Origin: Terriglobia bacterium
GTDB taxonomy: Bacteria > Acidobacteriota > Terriglobia > Bryobacterales > Bryobacteraceae
DNA length: 64,000 nucleotides
Assembly: GCA_020073445.1 (NCBI GenBank)
Contig: JAIQFE010000021.1
Location: 1-64,000 of the forward strand
Direction: 5' to 3'
In this document: one piece after another, positions 42,548 through 51,636 of the stretch
Numbering within the stretch: the stretch's first letter is position 1
How the letters are laid out: each line of letters starts with the position of its first letter
Program-made: the position numbers and the translations under genes
The notes under the pieces: generated by a model
What the model saw: only the letters and a program-made list of their open reading frames with translations
Databases searched by the model: none
What the model was told of the DNA's origin: nothing

Positions 42548-42571
42548 ATGTTCGAAAGTCCAAAAAACAGC

Positions 42572-43837
42572 ATGAATGACGCGATAAAAGTCGAGGGACT
42601 TTCGAAGCGCTACCGCATTGGCGGCCGAGAGTCGTACGGAACCCTGCGCGATACGCTGGCGGCGTCGTTTACCTCGCCGATGCGGCGCGTGGCGTCCATG
42701 TTCAAGAAATCAGATGCCCAGCAGGGCGAAGGCGCGGCCGTATGGGCGCTGAAAGACATTACGTTCTCCGCGAGCCCCGGGGAAGTCGTCGGGATCGTCG
42801 GACGGAACGGATCGGGTAAGAGCACGCTGCTGAAGATTCTTTCCCGCATCACCAGTCCTACCCACGGGATGTGCGAAGTCCGGGGCAATGTTCGTTCCTT
42901 GCTGGAAGTGGGAACCGGGTTTCACCCGGAACTGACCGGCCGGGAGAATATCTACCTCAACGGCGCGATCCTCGGGATGAAGCGAAGCGAGCTGAACCGG
43001 AGCTTCGACGCCATCGTGGATTTTGCCGAGGTCGAAAAGTTCATCGACACGCCGGTGAAGCATTATTCGAGCGGCATGTACTTACGCCTGGCTTTCGCCG
43101 TGGCGGCGCACCTGCGATCCGAGATTCTGCTGGTGGATGAAGTTCTGGCCGTGGGCGATGCCGCGTTTCAGCGAAAGTGCCTGGGTAAGATGGGCGAGGT
43201 CACCAACGACGGCCGCACCATCCTGTTCGTAAGCCATAACATGGCGGCGGTTCGAACGCTGTGCTCGCGCGGGGTCCTGCTGGATCAGGGGAACTTAGTC
43301 TATGCGGGCGAGATCGAGCGGGTGCTCTTCAAGTATTCCCAGCAATTGACGGTTGCGCCGGAGCAAGCCATCGGCGGCCATACGTATTTCAGCGGGATCA
43401 AGATTAACTCCCGGAATCCGGGCTCGATCGAGACGGGCGACCGCATTCGCGTCGAATGCAACGTTCACATCGGGCAGGAGATGTCGGGATCGCGGTTGTT
43501 CTGCTTCATTCAAGACTCGAATGGAGAAGAGATGGTCGCGGTGATCAACAAAGTTCGTCCGCTGACCACCGACAATCCACCGTGCCAGTATCACGTTTCG
43601 GTGGAGTTCCCGAAGCTGTGGCTCAAGCCCGGCGTTTACAGCGTTTACTTCAAGCTTCTTGGCGTTTCGGCCGGCGCCGGCAAAGCGCGTTTTCTTTCCG
43701 ACAGCGCGATGCTGGACGTGGCCGGCGATAGCGATCCGGAAGCGTTGATGGGCCGGCTGGCTCCTCCTGCCGCCTGGGACGTCGAGTTGTTGTCAGGTAC
43801 CTCTTCGGTAGGCCGCACGGAAGCGGTCGCGAAATAG
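42572..43837 (+). CDS. Polysaccharide ABC transporter ATPase with C-terminal substrate-binding domain (Wzt-like)
   Basis: About 421 residues from ATG 42572; an ATG at 42548, right after the terminal hairpin, would add eight residues. Walker A is GRNGSGKST near residue 76, the signature YSSGMYLRLAFAVA, and Walker B ILLVDEVLAVGD. After about residue 260 a beta-rich Wzt C-terminal domain follows (GDRIRVECNVHIGQEMSGSRLFCFIQD). In Wzt proteins this domain recognises the modified end of the finished glycan. It should pair with the permease at 30402. Confidence 0.92.
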   Translation: MNDAIKVEGLSKRYRIGGRESYGTLRDTLAASFTSPMRRVASMFKKSDAQQGEGAAVWALKDITFSASPGEVVGIVGRNGSGKSTLLKILSRITSPTHGMCEVRGNVRSLLEVGTGFHPELTGRENIYLNGAILGMKRSELNRSFDAIVDFAEVEKFIDTPVKHYSSGMYLRLAFAVAAHLRSEILLVDEVLAVGDAAFQRKCLGKMGEVTNDGRTILFVSHNMAAVRTLCSRGVLLDQGNLVYAGEIERVLFKYSQQLTVAPEQAIGGHTYFSGIKINSRNPGSIETGDRIRVECNVHIGQEMSGSRLFCFIQDSNGEEMVAVINKVRPLTTDNPPCQYHVSVEFPKLWLKPGVYSVYFKLLGVSAGAGKARFLSDSAMLDVAGDSDPEALMGRLAPPAAWDVELLSGTSSVGRTEAVAK

Positions 43838-43842
43838 TTCAC

Positions 43843-45273
43843 ATGGCGAAGCCCAGACTGGTTATCCCCCTAAGTTCTCAATTTGCCGTGCGCTATGTCC
43901 TGCGCACCGGCCTGCTCCACCAGATTCGCGAGGTTGCGGATCCCGTGATCTGCCTGGCTTGGAAAGATGCCGCGCTCGAAACCGAGCTGCAGGAAATGGG
44001 CGCCGAAGTTCATCCGCTCACGGCGGCAAAATGGGGCCGCTCATTCCATCGGTGGCGGAGTTACATCAACGTCTGGCATGTGAAGCGCATGGCGAGCCCG
44101 TCGGCTGGAATTTGGGAGCGCCGCGCGGATACCAAGCGGACCCTCTCGCAGAAGGTACGTCGCCGCGTTCGCCAGAAGGCGCTGGAAACATGGTTCGCGC
44201 TGCCCGGCGGCGTCGAGGGCCTGCTGAAGCGCGAAGAAAAACTCTTCTGGGAAGACACGAACGCTCAGAAAGTGCTTCGTGATTCGGAAGCGCTGCGAGC
44301 GGATGCAGCTTTGAGTCTGGCACCGTTCCTGCCGGCCGAAGAGATGCTATTGCGTGGGCTGGCGAAGAAGAACGTGCCGATGTGCACCTCGATTCTTTCC
44401 TTCGACAATGTCTCGACCAGAGGCTGGATTCCGGTCGACTTCGACCGCTACCTGGTCTGGAATCACTACAACGCCTCTGAGTTGGCTCGGACGTACGCGC
44501 GGGCCACGGCCGATCGAGTGGAAGTCGTCGGGGCTCCGCAATTCGATTTCTATTCGGATCCCAGCTACCTCTGGAGCGAAACGGAGTGGAGACGCGAGAT
44601 GCGGCTCCCCGCGCAGGGTCCGGTGATTCTGTTCGGCGGAGGGTTCTACTCCTGCGCGCCGCATGAGCCTCAGTTCCTGCTTCAACTGGATCAGGCGATC
44701 GAGCGGAAAGAATTGCCCGAAGATACGGTGATCCTGTTCCGCAATCATCCCGTGGATCCGATCGAGCGGTGGCGCCCGGTGCTGAGCCGGACCAAGCACA
44801 CCGTGCATGACGATCCTACGCCGAACGGTAAGGCGCTCGGCACCACCAACATGAAGCGGTATGACATCGAGAAGCTCGCTTCCTGCTTGTGCCATTCCAA
44901 GGTGCACGTGAATGTCGCATCGACGATGACGATCGATGGCTCGATATTCGATCGTCCTCAAGTCGGGCCGGCGTATGACGACACGCCCAACGGAATTTCT
45001 CATCAAAGTTCACAGGAACTGTATCTTCAGGAACACTATCTTCCCATCGCGAAATCGGGCGGAGTGGCGATTTGCCGCAGCCGCGAGGAGCTGATTCAGG
45101 CCGTTCGCGAAGGCCTGGAGCATCCGGAAAAGCGGGCGGAAGGCCGCCGGCGCCTGATTCAGGAGATCTGCACGTTTAACGATGGCAAGGCCACTGACCG
45201 CGTCGCGCGGGGAGTTCGCACGTTCCTGGAACAGTCGGTGGGCGCCGAGCGGTTTGTTGGCTCGGCTGTCTAG
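43843..45273 (+). CDS. GT-B-like hypothetical glycosyltransferase or glycerophosphotransferase
   Basis: 476 residues with no membrane segment. The N-terminus (LVIPLSSQFAVRYVLRTGLLHQI) and the second half (VILFGGGFYS, TVILFRNHPVDPIERW, KVHVNVASTMTIDGSIFDRP) look like the two Rossmann domains of GT-B enzymes. The final pattern, in which a fixed Ser/Thr-rich motif precedes an Asp in the donor site, is reminiscent of CDP-glycerol glycerophosphotransferases and of UDP-GlcNAc 2-epimerase-like folds. I cannot assign a donor. It lies between the wzt-like and heparinase-like genes in the operon. Confidence 0.55.
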   Translation: MAKPRLVIPLSSQFAVRYVLRTGLLHQIREVADPVICLAWKDAALETELQEMGAEVHPLTAAKWGRSFHRWRSYINVWHVKRMASPSAGIWERRADTKRTLSQKVRRRVRQKALETWFALPGGVEGLLKREEKLFWEDTNAQKVLRDSEALRADAALSLAPFLPAEEMLLRGLAKKNVPMCTSILSFDNVSTRGWIPVDFDRYLVWNHYNASELARTYARATADRVEVVGAPQFDFYSDPSYLWSETEWRREMRLPAQGPVILFGGGFYSCAPHEPQFLLQLDQAIERKELPEDTVILFRNHPVDPIERWRPVLSRTKHTVHDDPTPNGKALGTTNMKRYDIEKLASCLCHSKVHVNVASTMTIDGSIFDRPQVGPAYDDTPNGISHQSSQELYLQEHYLPIAKSGGVAICRSREELIQAVREGLEHPEKRAEGRRRLIQEICTFNDGKATDRVARGVRTFLEQSVGAERFVGSAV

Positions 45274-45282
45274 GTTGCTGCC

Positions 45283-47181
45283 ATGCTTTCGGGTTTCGAG
45301 CGGAATAGTTTGTTGCGGCAGTGCTGGCAACAGGGGCACTGGGCCGACGGGCTGGGTACGATTGTCCGGCCGATGCGTTCGTCGCTGCACCGCATGCGGC
45401 GGAAGATGCTGCATCGTGGATCGCCGTCGGTGAATGTTGCGGAACAGGTGTTGACCGCGCCGGCGTTTAGCGAATCGATTCGTCCTGCATTCTGCGAAAA
45501 AATTCCAGACGCGACCGATGTGCCGTTCCCGAAGCGGCTGGTTGATGACGTGAACCGGATGGCGCAGGGATCCTATCCACTGGCGGGCGGGGCTTTCCGG
45601 AGTGTGGATTCCAGCGCTCTCGATCAACTCGCGGATCTGGAAGATTGGCACGCATACCATCGCATGTATTGGGCGGTTCGCTTGAGCCAGGCGGTTTGCG
45701 CGCGGGTGCCGGGCGCTGAAAAACTGTTTCTGGCCGAGGTTCCGCGGTGGCTGAAGAATGCCTGGCTCGACGATTCCGTGGTCGGTCATTCGTATACCAC
45801 CTCGGAGCGAATCGCGTCGTTCAACGAGATTCTGTTCTGGATCGGCGCCAGCAAATCCACCGAGCTGCTCGCGGTCGCCGGATCGCTGAAGAACCGGATG
45901 TGGCAGGACGCCTGCCGGCTGCAGGATCGGATGGAGTTCGCGCTGGGCGTCCACAATCATCTGCTCAACAATGCGCGGGGCTTGCTGATCGCGGCTTTGG
46001 CGCTGCCGGAATGCAAAGAAGCGCGAGAGTGGTCTGATCGCGCGTTTCAAGTTTGGGAAGACCTCGGACCGAAATTGATTCTGGAAGACGGGACTTTCGG
46101 GGAACAATCGAGCCATTACCATTTGCTGCTGTGCCGCACGGCGCTGGAATACTGGCTGGCTGCGGCTCGCCTGGGACGAGAGCTGGCTCCAGGGCTTCGC
46201 GAACGAATTCCCGCGATGTTCCGCCTGGCGAACGATCTACTGCGGGCCGATGGCTCGCTGCCGCGTTTCGGCGACGTTTGCCCGGATCACGGGGTCGAAG
46301 AGCTGCGGGGGTTGATGGCGGCAGGATATTTTCTCGGCATTCTGGATGAATCGCCGGCAGAGCGGTGCGTCACGCCGCTGACGTTTTACTACTGCGATCG
46401 AGTGGGGCATTTGCCGCCATCCGATCGACTAGCGCCGGCGCGGCATTATCCCGCCGGCGGATTTGCATTTTTGCGGTCCGAATCCGCGCCGGTCGATTTG
46501 GTGGTTCACGCGGATCCTCGTCCGGAAGTAGGCACGCACGGAGACGCGGGTCGCGGCAGTTTCGAGTTGCGCTGGCGCAATCACTTTCTAGTTCGCGAGC
46601 CGGGCAGTTTTCTTGGCCCGACCAAGCCTGGCCAGATCCAGCGGAGAACTGGCCGGATTCAAAACGTAACTTGTCTCAACGGTCTGGCGCCGGGGGTGAC
46701 GCCGGAAGATCGCCAGTACCTGCCCGAATGGTATCTGCCCAAGGGAGGCACGCTCGACCTCATCAATAATTCGGCCATCCAGCTCCGATGCGAGGGCTTC
46801 CGCCGTCTTCGTCCCGACATTTTCCTGTTCCGCACCTGGCAGCTCGATGACTCGGGCTGCGTTTCGTTTTCTGAACGGATCGAGGGCAGCGGCGAGGCTG
46901 GATTCGAGTCGCGGATGTGCCTCGGGGATCTGCCTTGGAGCGAGCCCGTTCAGGATGACGCCTCCGACGTGAGCCGAATGCGGTGGCAGGACGCCGATGG
47001 AGCTTCGGTGCAGATGACAGTTCATCCTCCGCAAGGAACCAAAGTTAGCGTCGATCCGTGCACTTTCGTCGCGGAATACGGCCAACAGAAACCGGGCCGC
47101 ATGCTTCGCGTGGCCGGCGACCAGCGCCTGCCTCTAGAATGGCGCGTGAAATGGGAGTTTAACCTAGAATGCCTACAGTAA
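45283..47181 (+). CDS. Heparinase II/III-family protein
   Basis: 632 residues. The alpha/alpha-barrel domain contains VVGHSYTTSERIASF, HNHLLNNARGLLIAALA and EDGTFGEQSSHYHLLL, with the Asn-His and Tyr-His residues typical of heparinase II/III and alginate-lyase relatives. The beta-sandwich domain begins near residue 390 (PAGGFAFLRS) and has THGDAGRGSFELRW. These enzymes cleave uronic-acid-containing chains. No signal peptide is apparent, as is common for copies within biosynthetic clusters. Its presence suggests the polymer contains a uronic acid. The stop overlaps the methyltransferase start by 13 bases. Confidence 0.85.
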   Translation: MLSGFERNSLLRQCWQQGHWADGLGTIVRPMRSSLHRMRRKMLHRGSPSVNVAEQVLTAPAFSESIRPAFCEKIPDATDVPFPKRLVDDVNRMAQGSYPLAGGAFRSVDSSALDQLADLEDWHAYHRMYWAVRLSQAVCARVPGAEKLFLAEVPRWLKNAWLDDSVVGHSYTTSERIASFNEILFWIGASKSTELLAVAGSLKNRMWQDACRLQDRMEFALGVHNHLLNNARGLLIAALALPECKEAREWSDRAFQVWEDLGPKLILEDGTFGEQSSHYHLLLCRTALEYWLAAARLGRELAPGLRERIPAMFRLANDLLRADGSLPRFGDVCPDHGVEELRGLMAAGYFLGILDESPAERCVTPLTFYYCDRVGHLPPSDRLAPARHYPAGGFAFLRSESAPVDLVVHADPRPEVGTHGDAGRGSFELRWRNHFLVREPGSFLGPTKPGQIQRRTGRIQNVTCLNGLAPGVTPEDRQYLPEWYLPKGGTLDLINNSAIQLRCEGFRRLRPDIFLFRTWQLDDSGCVSFSERIEGSGEAGFESRMCLGDLPWSEPVQDDASDVSRMRWQDADGASVQMTVHPPQGTKVSVDPCTFVAEYGQQKPGRMLRVAGDQRLPLEWRVKWEFNLECLQ

Positions 47182-48020
47182 TCGATACCACCGAAAAGAA
47201 ACAGGCCGTACGAAAGTTTTGGGGAACCCGGCCCTGCGGCGTGATTCACAGCAAGAATCCGGTTGAGTCTCCCGAATTCTTTCAAGACACCGAAGCGTAC
47301 CGGTTCCGGATTCACACGGATTGGAACAAGCCCTTTCTGAAGGACGCGATCGGGTTCGATCAACACACCGGCAAGTTCATGCTCGAAGTCGGCAGTGGAA
47401 TCGGCGTCGACTCGCTGGAATGGAAGCGCAACGGCAATCGGGTGATTTCTCTCGATTACAACTTTCCGAGCTGCCGCCTGACGCGGTCGCGCCTGGAAGA
47501 TGCCGGCTACGACGGGGCTTATCTGAACGGAGACGCGGAGAATCTTCCGTTCCCCGACGCCAAATTCGATCTGATCTATTCGTTTGGCGTGTTGCATCAC
47601 ACGCCTGACACCCCGAAGACTATTCGTGAAGTCTACCGGTGCCTGAAGCCGGGCGGCCAAGCGATCATCATGCTGTATTACAAGTGGTCGGCTAAAGTCC
47701 TGGGCGAAATTCTTCTGGGCTTCGGACTTCGTAAAGGCGCGCTCTTCCGTTTGCGCAGCATGCAAGAGCTCATCAATCAGTACACTGAATTCGACAGCCA
47801 GTTCGAGGGCAATATCTGCCCGTTGACGCAGGTGTTTTCGAAGCGTGAAATCCGGAAAATGTTCCATCAGTTCGATGACGTCTCGATCGATCTGCACTAC
47901 CTTTGGCCGGGCCATTATGGACCCGCCCGGCACTTTCTCCCGCTGGTCCCGAAGGGCATTCGCCAAAATCTTCCCAGCCGGATGGGTTGGAACGCAGTCA
48001 TCAAAGCCGTAAAGAAATAG
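47169..48020 (+). CDS. Class I SAM-dependent methyltransferase (first copy)
   Basis: 283 residues. The SAM-binding motif I is MLEVGSGIGVDSLEW, with motif II LPFPDAKFDLIYSFGVLHH and post-motif LKPGGQAIIMLY. The N-terminal 60 residues (RKFWGTRPCGVIHS, then EFFQDTEAYRFR) are family-specific. Such enzymes methylate sugars, small molecules or glycan ends. In a locus that also has a Wzt recognition domain, a terminal O-methyl group as an export signal is plausible. The substrate is not determinable here. Confidence 0.82.
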   Translation: MPTVIDTTEKKQAVRKFWGTRPCGVIHSKNPVESPEFFQDTEAYRFRIHTDWNKPFLKDAIGFDQHTGKFMLEVGSGIGVDSLEWKRNGNRVISLDYNFPSCRLTRSRLEDAGYDGAYLNGDAENLPFPDAKFDLIYSFGVLHHTPDTPKTIREVYRCLKPGGQAIIMLYYKWSAKVLGEILLGFGLRKGALFRLRSMQELINQYTEFDSQFEGNICPLTQVFSKREIRKMFHQFDDVSIDLHYLWPGHYGPARHFLPLVPKGIRQNLPSRMGWNAVIKAVKK

Positions 48021-48027
48021 TCCTCTC

Positions 48028-49920
48028 ATGTGCGGAATCGCTGGAATCTTCGACGCTAACCGTCATCCGAGGCTCTCGGATCTGCAGCCGATGGTAGACA
48101 TCATTCGGCATCGTGGTCCGGATGCCGAGGGTCTGATGGAAAGCGGTCCTCTTGCCATGGGGATGCGCCGCCTCTCGATCATCGACCTGGCGGGCGGAGA
48201 TCAGCCGATCTACAACGAAGACAAATCGATCGCGGTGGTCTTCAACGGCGAGATCTATAACTATCTGGAGCTGCGTGAGGACCTGCAGAAGCGCGGGCAT
48301 CGGTTCGCGACCAACAGCGATACGGAAGTCCTGGTGCACCTGTACGAAGAGGAAGGCCCGAATTTCCTGGCGCGATTGAATGGCATGTTCGCGTTTGCGT
48401 TGTGGGACAGCCGAGAGCGGAAACTCCTGATCGCTCGCGATCGCATGGGAGTGAAGCCCCTGTATTATGCGCGCGCCGGCCGACGTTGGTTCTTCGCGAG
48501 TGAGCTGAAGGCGTTGCTGACGCAGAAGGAAGTCGATACGGATCTGGATGTCGACGGGCTGGCCAACTATCTGCGGCTGGCGGCCATCCCGCGGGAAGGC
48601 ACTCCTTACAAGGGTGTGCGCCGCTTGCTGCCCGGACATTACCTGCGGATCAGCGGCGATCATCATGAGCTGCGCGCCTGGTGGGATCTGGCGGAAATGG
48701 ATCCGGACCAAGGGAACGGCTGCTCCGATCGGATGCGGCAGAACCTGGAAGAAGAGTTCGACGATGCGGTTCGTTTGCGGATGCGCAGCGATGTTCCCGT
48801 GGCGTCGTTCCTGAGCGGTGGCCTGGACTCGAGCCTGGTCACTATCACGGCGCAACGTGAATCCGCGATTCCGATGCACACGTTCACGCTCCGCTTCGAA
48901 AAGTCGGAGTTTGACGAAGCTTCTTATGCTCGTGCGGTGGCCGAAAAGACTGGTACGAACCATCATGAGTTTTCGGTGGAGACGCAAGACGCGATTACGC
49001 ACCTGCCTCTGCTGATGTGGCACATGGACGAGCCCATGGGCGATTCGTCCATCATCCCGAACTACCTGATCTCCAAGCACGCCGCGAAGAGCGTGAAGGT
49101 TTGCCTTTCGGGCCTGGGCGGCGACGAGCTGTTCGGCGGGTATGCGCGCTACGTCGATAACGGCACGGGCCGGATTCGCCGAGTGTTTTCGCATGCGCCG
49201 TTCGCGGCGCGGTCCCTTGCTCCCATGATGGACTCCTGGAATCATCCATGGGCCGAAGAGCTTCGCATGGCGGGTAACAAGTCGGATGGCTGGCGCGGTT
49301 ATGTCAGCCGCATGCAGATTTTCAACGCGGACGGGCTGCGGTCGCTGGGATTCCCGAGCGCCGGGACAACGGACCAAGTGATGGAATGTTTGTGGAATCG
49401 CTATCCGGGTAAAGACTCCGTATCGCAGCGGCAATTCGTCGATCAACACACGTATCTGCCGGATGACATTCTGGCCCTGACCGATCGGATGTCCATGGCG
49501 AATTCTCTCGAAGTTCGCGTTCCTTTCATGGACTACAGGCTGGTGCGGCTGTCTCAGAAGCTGAGCAGCGCGCAAAAGCAGACTTCCAAAGACTTCAAGA
49601 TATTTCTGAAGAGCGCGTTGGGCAACCGGTGCCCTCCGGAGCTGTTGACGCGCCCGAAATGGGGCTTCGATACGCCGCTCGGCCGGTGGGTCGGCCAGCC
49701 GAATGTTCTCGCCGCAATGAAACGGTTGCCGGAAGGCGTCGCGGTCAAGGAAGGTTTATTGCGTGCTTCCGCGATCCGGCCCATGGTCGAAAACGCCGAG
49801 TCCGCACGGCGGTCCGCCCGGCAACTGTGGAGCCTGCTGGTACTCGAAAGCTGGCTGAGAGTGCGAAACCGGATGGAACCGCCTCGGGAATCGCTCTCTG
49901 AATTACTTTCGGCTAACTAA
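48028..49920 (+). CDS. Asparagine-synthetase-like glutamine amidotransferase (second copy)
   Basis: 630 residues. It starts MCGIAGIFD with Cys2 as nucleophile, then RHRGPDAEG and FNGEIYNYLELRED. The synthetase half has SGGLDSS near residue 263 and GLGGDELFGGY, closer to classical AsnB than the copy at 40613. Having two versions in one cluster suggests two amidation steps or one divergent enzyme with a new acceptor. It begins seven bases after the methyltransferase stop and is followed seven bases later by a glycosyltransferase. Confidence 0.9.
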   Translation: MCGIAGIFDANRHPRLSDLQPMVDIIRHRGPDAEGLMESGPLAMGMRRLSIIDLAGGDQPIYNEDKSIAVVFNGEIYNYLELREDLQKRGHRFATNSDTEVLVHLYEEEGPNFLARLNGMFAFALWDSRERKLLIARDRMGVKPLYYARAGRRWFFASELKALLTQKEVDTDLDVDGLANYLRLAAIPREGTPYKGVRRLLPGHYLRISGDHHELRAWWDLAEMDPDQGNGCSDRMRQNLEEEFDDAVRLRMRSDVPVASFLSGGLDSSLVTITAQRESAIPMHTFTLRFEKSEFDEASYARAVAEKTGTNHHEFSVETQDAITHLPLLMWHMDEPMGDSSIIPNYLISKHAAKSVKVCLSGLGGDELFGGYARYVDNGTGRIRRVFSHAPFAARSLAPMMDSWNHPWAEELRMAGNKSDGWRGYVSRMQIFNADGLRSLGFPSAGTTDQVMECLWNRYPGKDSVSQRQFVDQHTYLPDDILALTDRMSMANSLEVRVPFMDYRLVRLSQKLSSAQKQTSKDFKIFLKSALGNRCPPELLTRPKWGFDTPLGRWVGQPNVLAAMKRLPEGVAVKEGLLRASAIRPMVENAESARRSARQLWSLLVLESWLRVRNRMEPPRESLSELLSAN

Positions 49921-49927
49921 CTAGCGC

Positions 49928-50932
49928 ATGGCAAATCATCGTCCTGAAATCACGGTAATGACGGCGGTATGGAACGGAACCGCCAGCCTGGCGGAGACGA
50001 TCGCCTGCATTCAAGCGCAGACGTTCACGGACTGGGAATACATCATCGTCGACGACGCTTCGACGGACGGGACTCCGGCGCTCGTCGAGGAAGCAATGCA
50101 AAAGGATTCGCGCATTCGGCTGCTTCGGCGGACGACTTCGGAAGGGCCGTACATTGCCGCGAATGACGGATTGCGTGAAGCCAAAGGAAAGTGGGTGGTT
50201 CGGATCGACGCCGACGACCTGTCTCCTTCGAATCGTATCGAACGGCAGCGCGACTTCCTGCTGGCGAACCCGCACTACCGCGCTTGTGTCTCCTACTGGC
50301 AAGGATTCAATTACCGAGGACTGTTTCCGAACAGCATCACGCCGATTCCGCGCACGCCGGGTGTATTTCGCTGGTATCTGATGCTGCGCACGCCGTCGAT
50401 TCACAGTGCGCTCTGCGTGGAGCGGTCGGCGATGGAAGAAATCGGCGGATATGGGAAGGCGCGGCTTTCCCAGGATTACCGCTTGTGGTGCGAACTGTCC
50501 CGCCGCGGGTGGCTGGGAACGATTCCTGAAGTGTTGTCGTATGTTCGCAACCATCCGGATCGTGCTTCTTACACGACGCGCGGAATTCAGCAGGAGTTGG
50601 CGCTGGACGTTCTTTCCGACCACATTGTTGCCATGACCGGCGAACGCTGGTCGCGCGTCGAGTTAGAGGCGCTTTGGTGCGTGGGCCACTGCAAAGTGAT
50701 GCCGGTGGACAAGGGCCTCAAGATGCTGGATCGCTGGGATCGGATGTGGCGAAAGGCCAGTGATCTGACTGCCGAAGATCGCGCCGAACTGGAGCGCCTG
50801 TCGGCGTATCGCCGCTGGAAACACATCCGCACGAACGCGCGCAAGAATCCCGCGGAAGCGATTTTACAAATTCTACGATTCGGCCTAACGCGGCCGAGCG
50901 CCATTATCCCAAGCGCTCAGTCGAGTTATTGA
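49928..50932 (+). CDS. Family 2 glycosyltransferase
   Basis: 334 residues. The GT-A start is EITVMTAVWNGTASLAETIACIQAQTFTDWEYIIVDDASTDGT, split by variable residues, with RIDADDLS as the metal-binding DxD-type motif near residue 97. The central region LSQDYRLWCELSRRG is the usual ED/QD acceptor motif. The enzyme likely adds one sugar of the repeat unit from a nucleotide donor at the cytoplasmic face. The last bases overlap an in-frame TTG of the next gene, but that gene more likely starts at its ATG. Confidence 0.88.
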   Translation: MANHRPEITVMTAVWNGTASLAETIACIQAQTFTDWEYIIVDDASTDGTPALVEEAMQKDSRIRLLRRTTSEGPYIAANDGLREAKGKWVVRIDADDLSPSNRIERQRDFLLANPHYRACVSYWQGFNYRGLFPNSITPIPRTPGVFRWYLMLRTPSIHSALCVERSAMEEIGGYGKARLSQDYRLWCELSRRGWLGTIPEVLSYVRNHPDRASYTTRGIQQELALDVLSDHIVAMTGERWSRVELEALWCVGHCKVMPVDKGLKMLDRWDRMWRKASDLTAEDRAELERLSAYRRWKHIRTNARKNPAEAILQILRFGLTRPSAIIPSAQSSY

Positions 50933-50946
50933 GCCTCGGAGTAAAT

Positions 50947-51636
50947 ATGAAATCTCCCATTGTTTTTCAGGATCTGGAAAAAGAGCTTCAGCCGGTCACG
51001 AAATACCTCCAGGGCCGAGTGCTGAACGCCGGGTGCGGCCAGCGCGACCTCTCTTCGTTCTTCATCAAGAACGGTGCGACGGTGGTTGACAACTGTGATC
51101 TGACCACGCCGATCCCGAATGCGATCATTTGCGACCTGGTGGATGTGCCCAAGGAATCCGGCACCTACGATGCGATCCTGTGCAACGCGGTTTTGGAGCA
51201 CGTTCAGTTCCCGGATCGCGTTGTGGCCGAGCTTCGACGGCTAGTGAAGCCCGGCGGCTACCTGGTGCTGTGCATTCCGTTCCTCCAGCCTTATCACCCC
51301 AAGCCGGACTATCGCCGGTACACGAAGGAAGGGATGCTGGAGCTAGCTCGCATTCATGACCTGGAACCCGTCGAGATTCTGCCGGTCCATACGATCGCAC
51401 AGACTCTCACGTGGATCTATTGGTCGTACCTAGAAGAGCGTCGCGCGCGATTGACTCGGCTAGCCCTGTGGGGGCCGCTGTATTTGTGGAACCGACTCTC
51501 GCAAAAGACCGATTTCGATACGCAGATTCAAGCCAACGGTTTTCAGATGGTGGTCCGAAAGGCCGCGCATCCGTCGAATGGCAACGGCCATAGCAACGGG
51601 AATGGTCACCACGCGGGCAATGGAGTGACTCAGTGA
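50947..51636 (+). CDS. SAM-dependent methyltransferase with Asn/Gly/His-rich tail
   Basis: 229 residues from ATG 50947, which has GGAG six bases upstream; an alternative TTG at 50929 is less likely. The domain shows GRVLNAGCGQRDLSSFF, YDAILCNAVLEHVQFPDRV and LVKPGGYLVLCIPFLQPYHP. The last 22 residues form a low-complexity Asn-Gly-His tail, probably an unstructured linker. The stop and the next GTG overlap by four bases (GTGA). The substrate is unknown; a sugar hydroxyl or glycan end is the natural guess in this context. Confidence 0.82.
   Translation: MKSPIVFQDLEKELQPVTKYLQGRVLNAGCGQRDLSSFFIKNGATVVDNCDLTTPIPNAIICDLVDVPKESGTYDAILCNAVLEHVQFPDRVVAELRRLVKPGGYLVLCIPFLQPYHPKPDYRRYTKEGMLELARIHDLEPVEILPVHTIAQTLTWIYWSYLEERRARLTRLALWGPLYLWNRLSQKTDFDTQIQANGFQMVVRKAAHPSNGNGHSNGNGHHAGNGVTQ

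Noticed and set aside
48001-49575. Minus-strand open frame of 524 codons opposite the second AsnB-like gene
   Set aside because: The composition is Arg/Gln/His-rich antisense of a well-conserved enzyme; no motif supports a gene.
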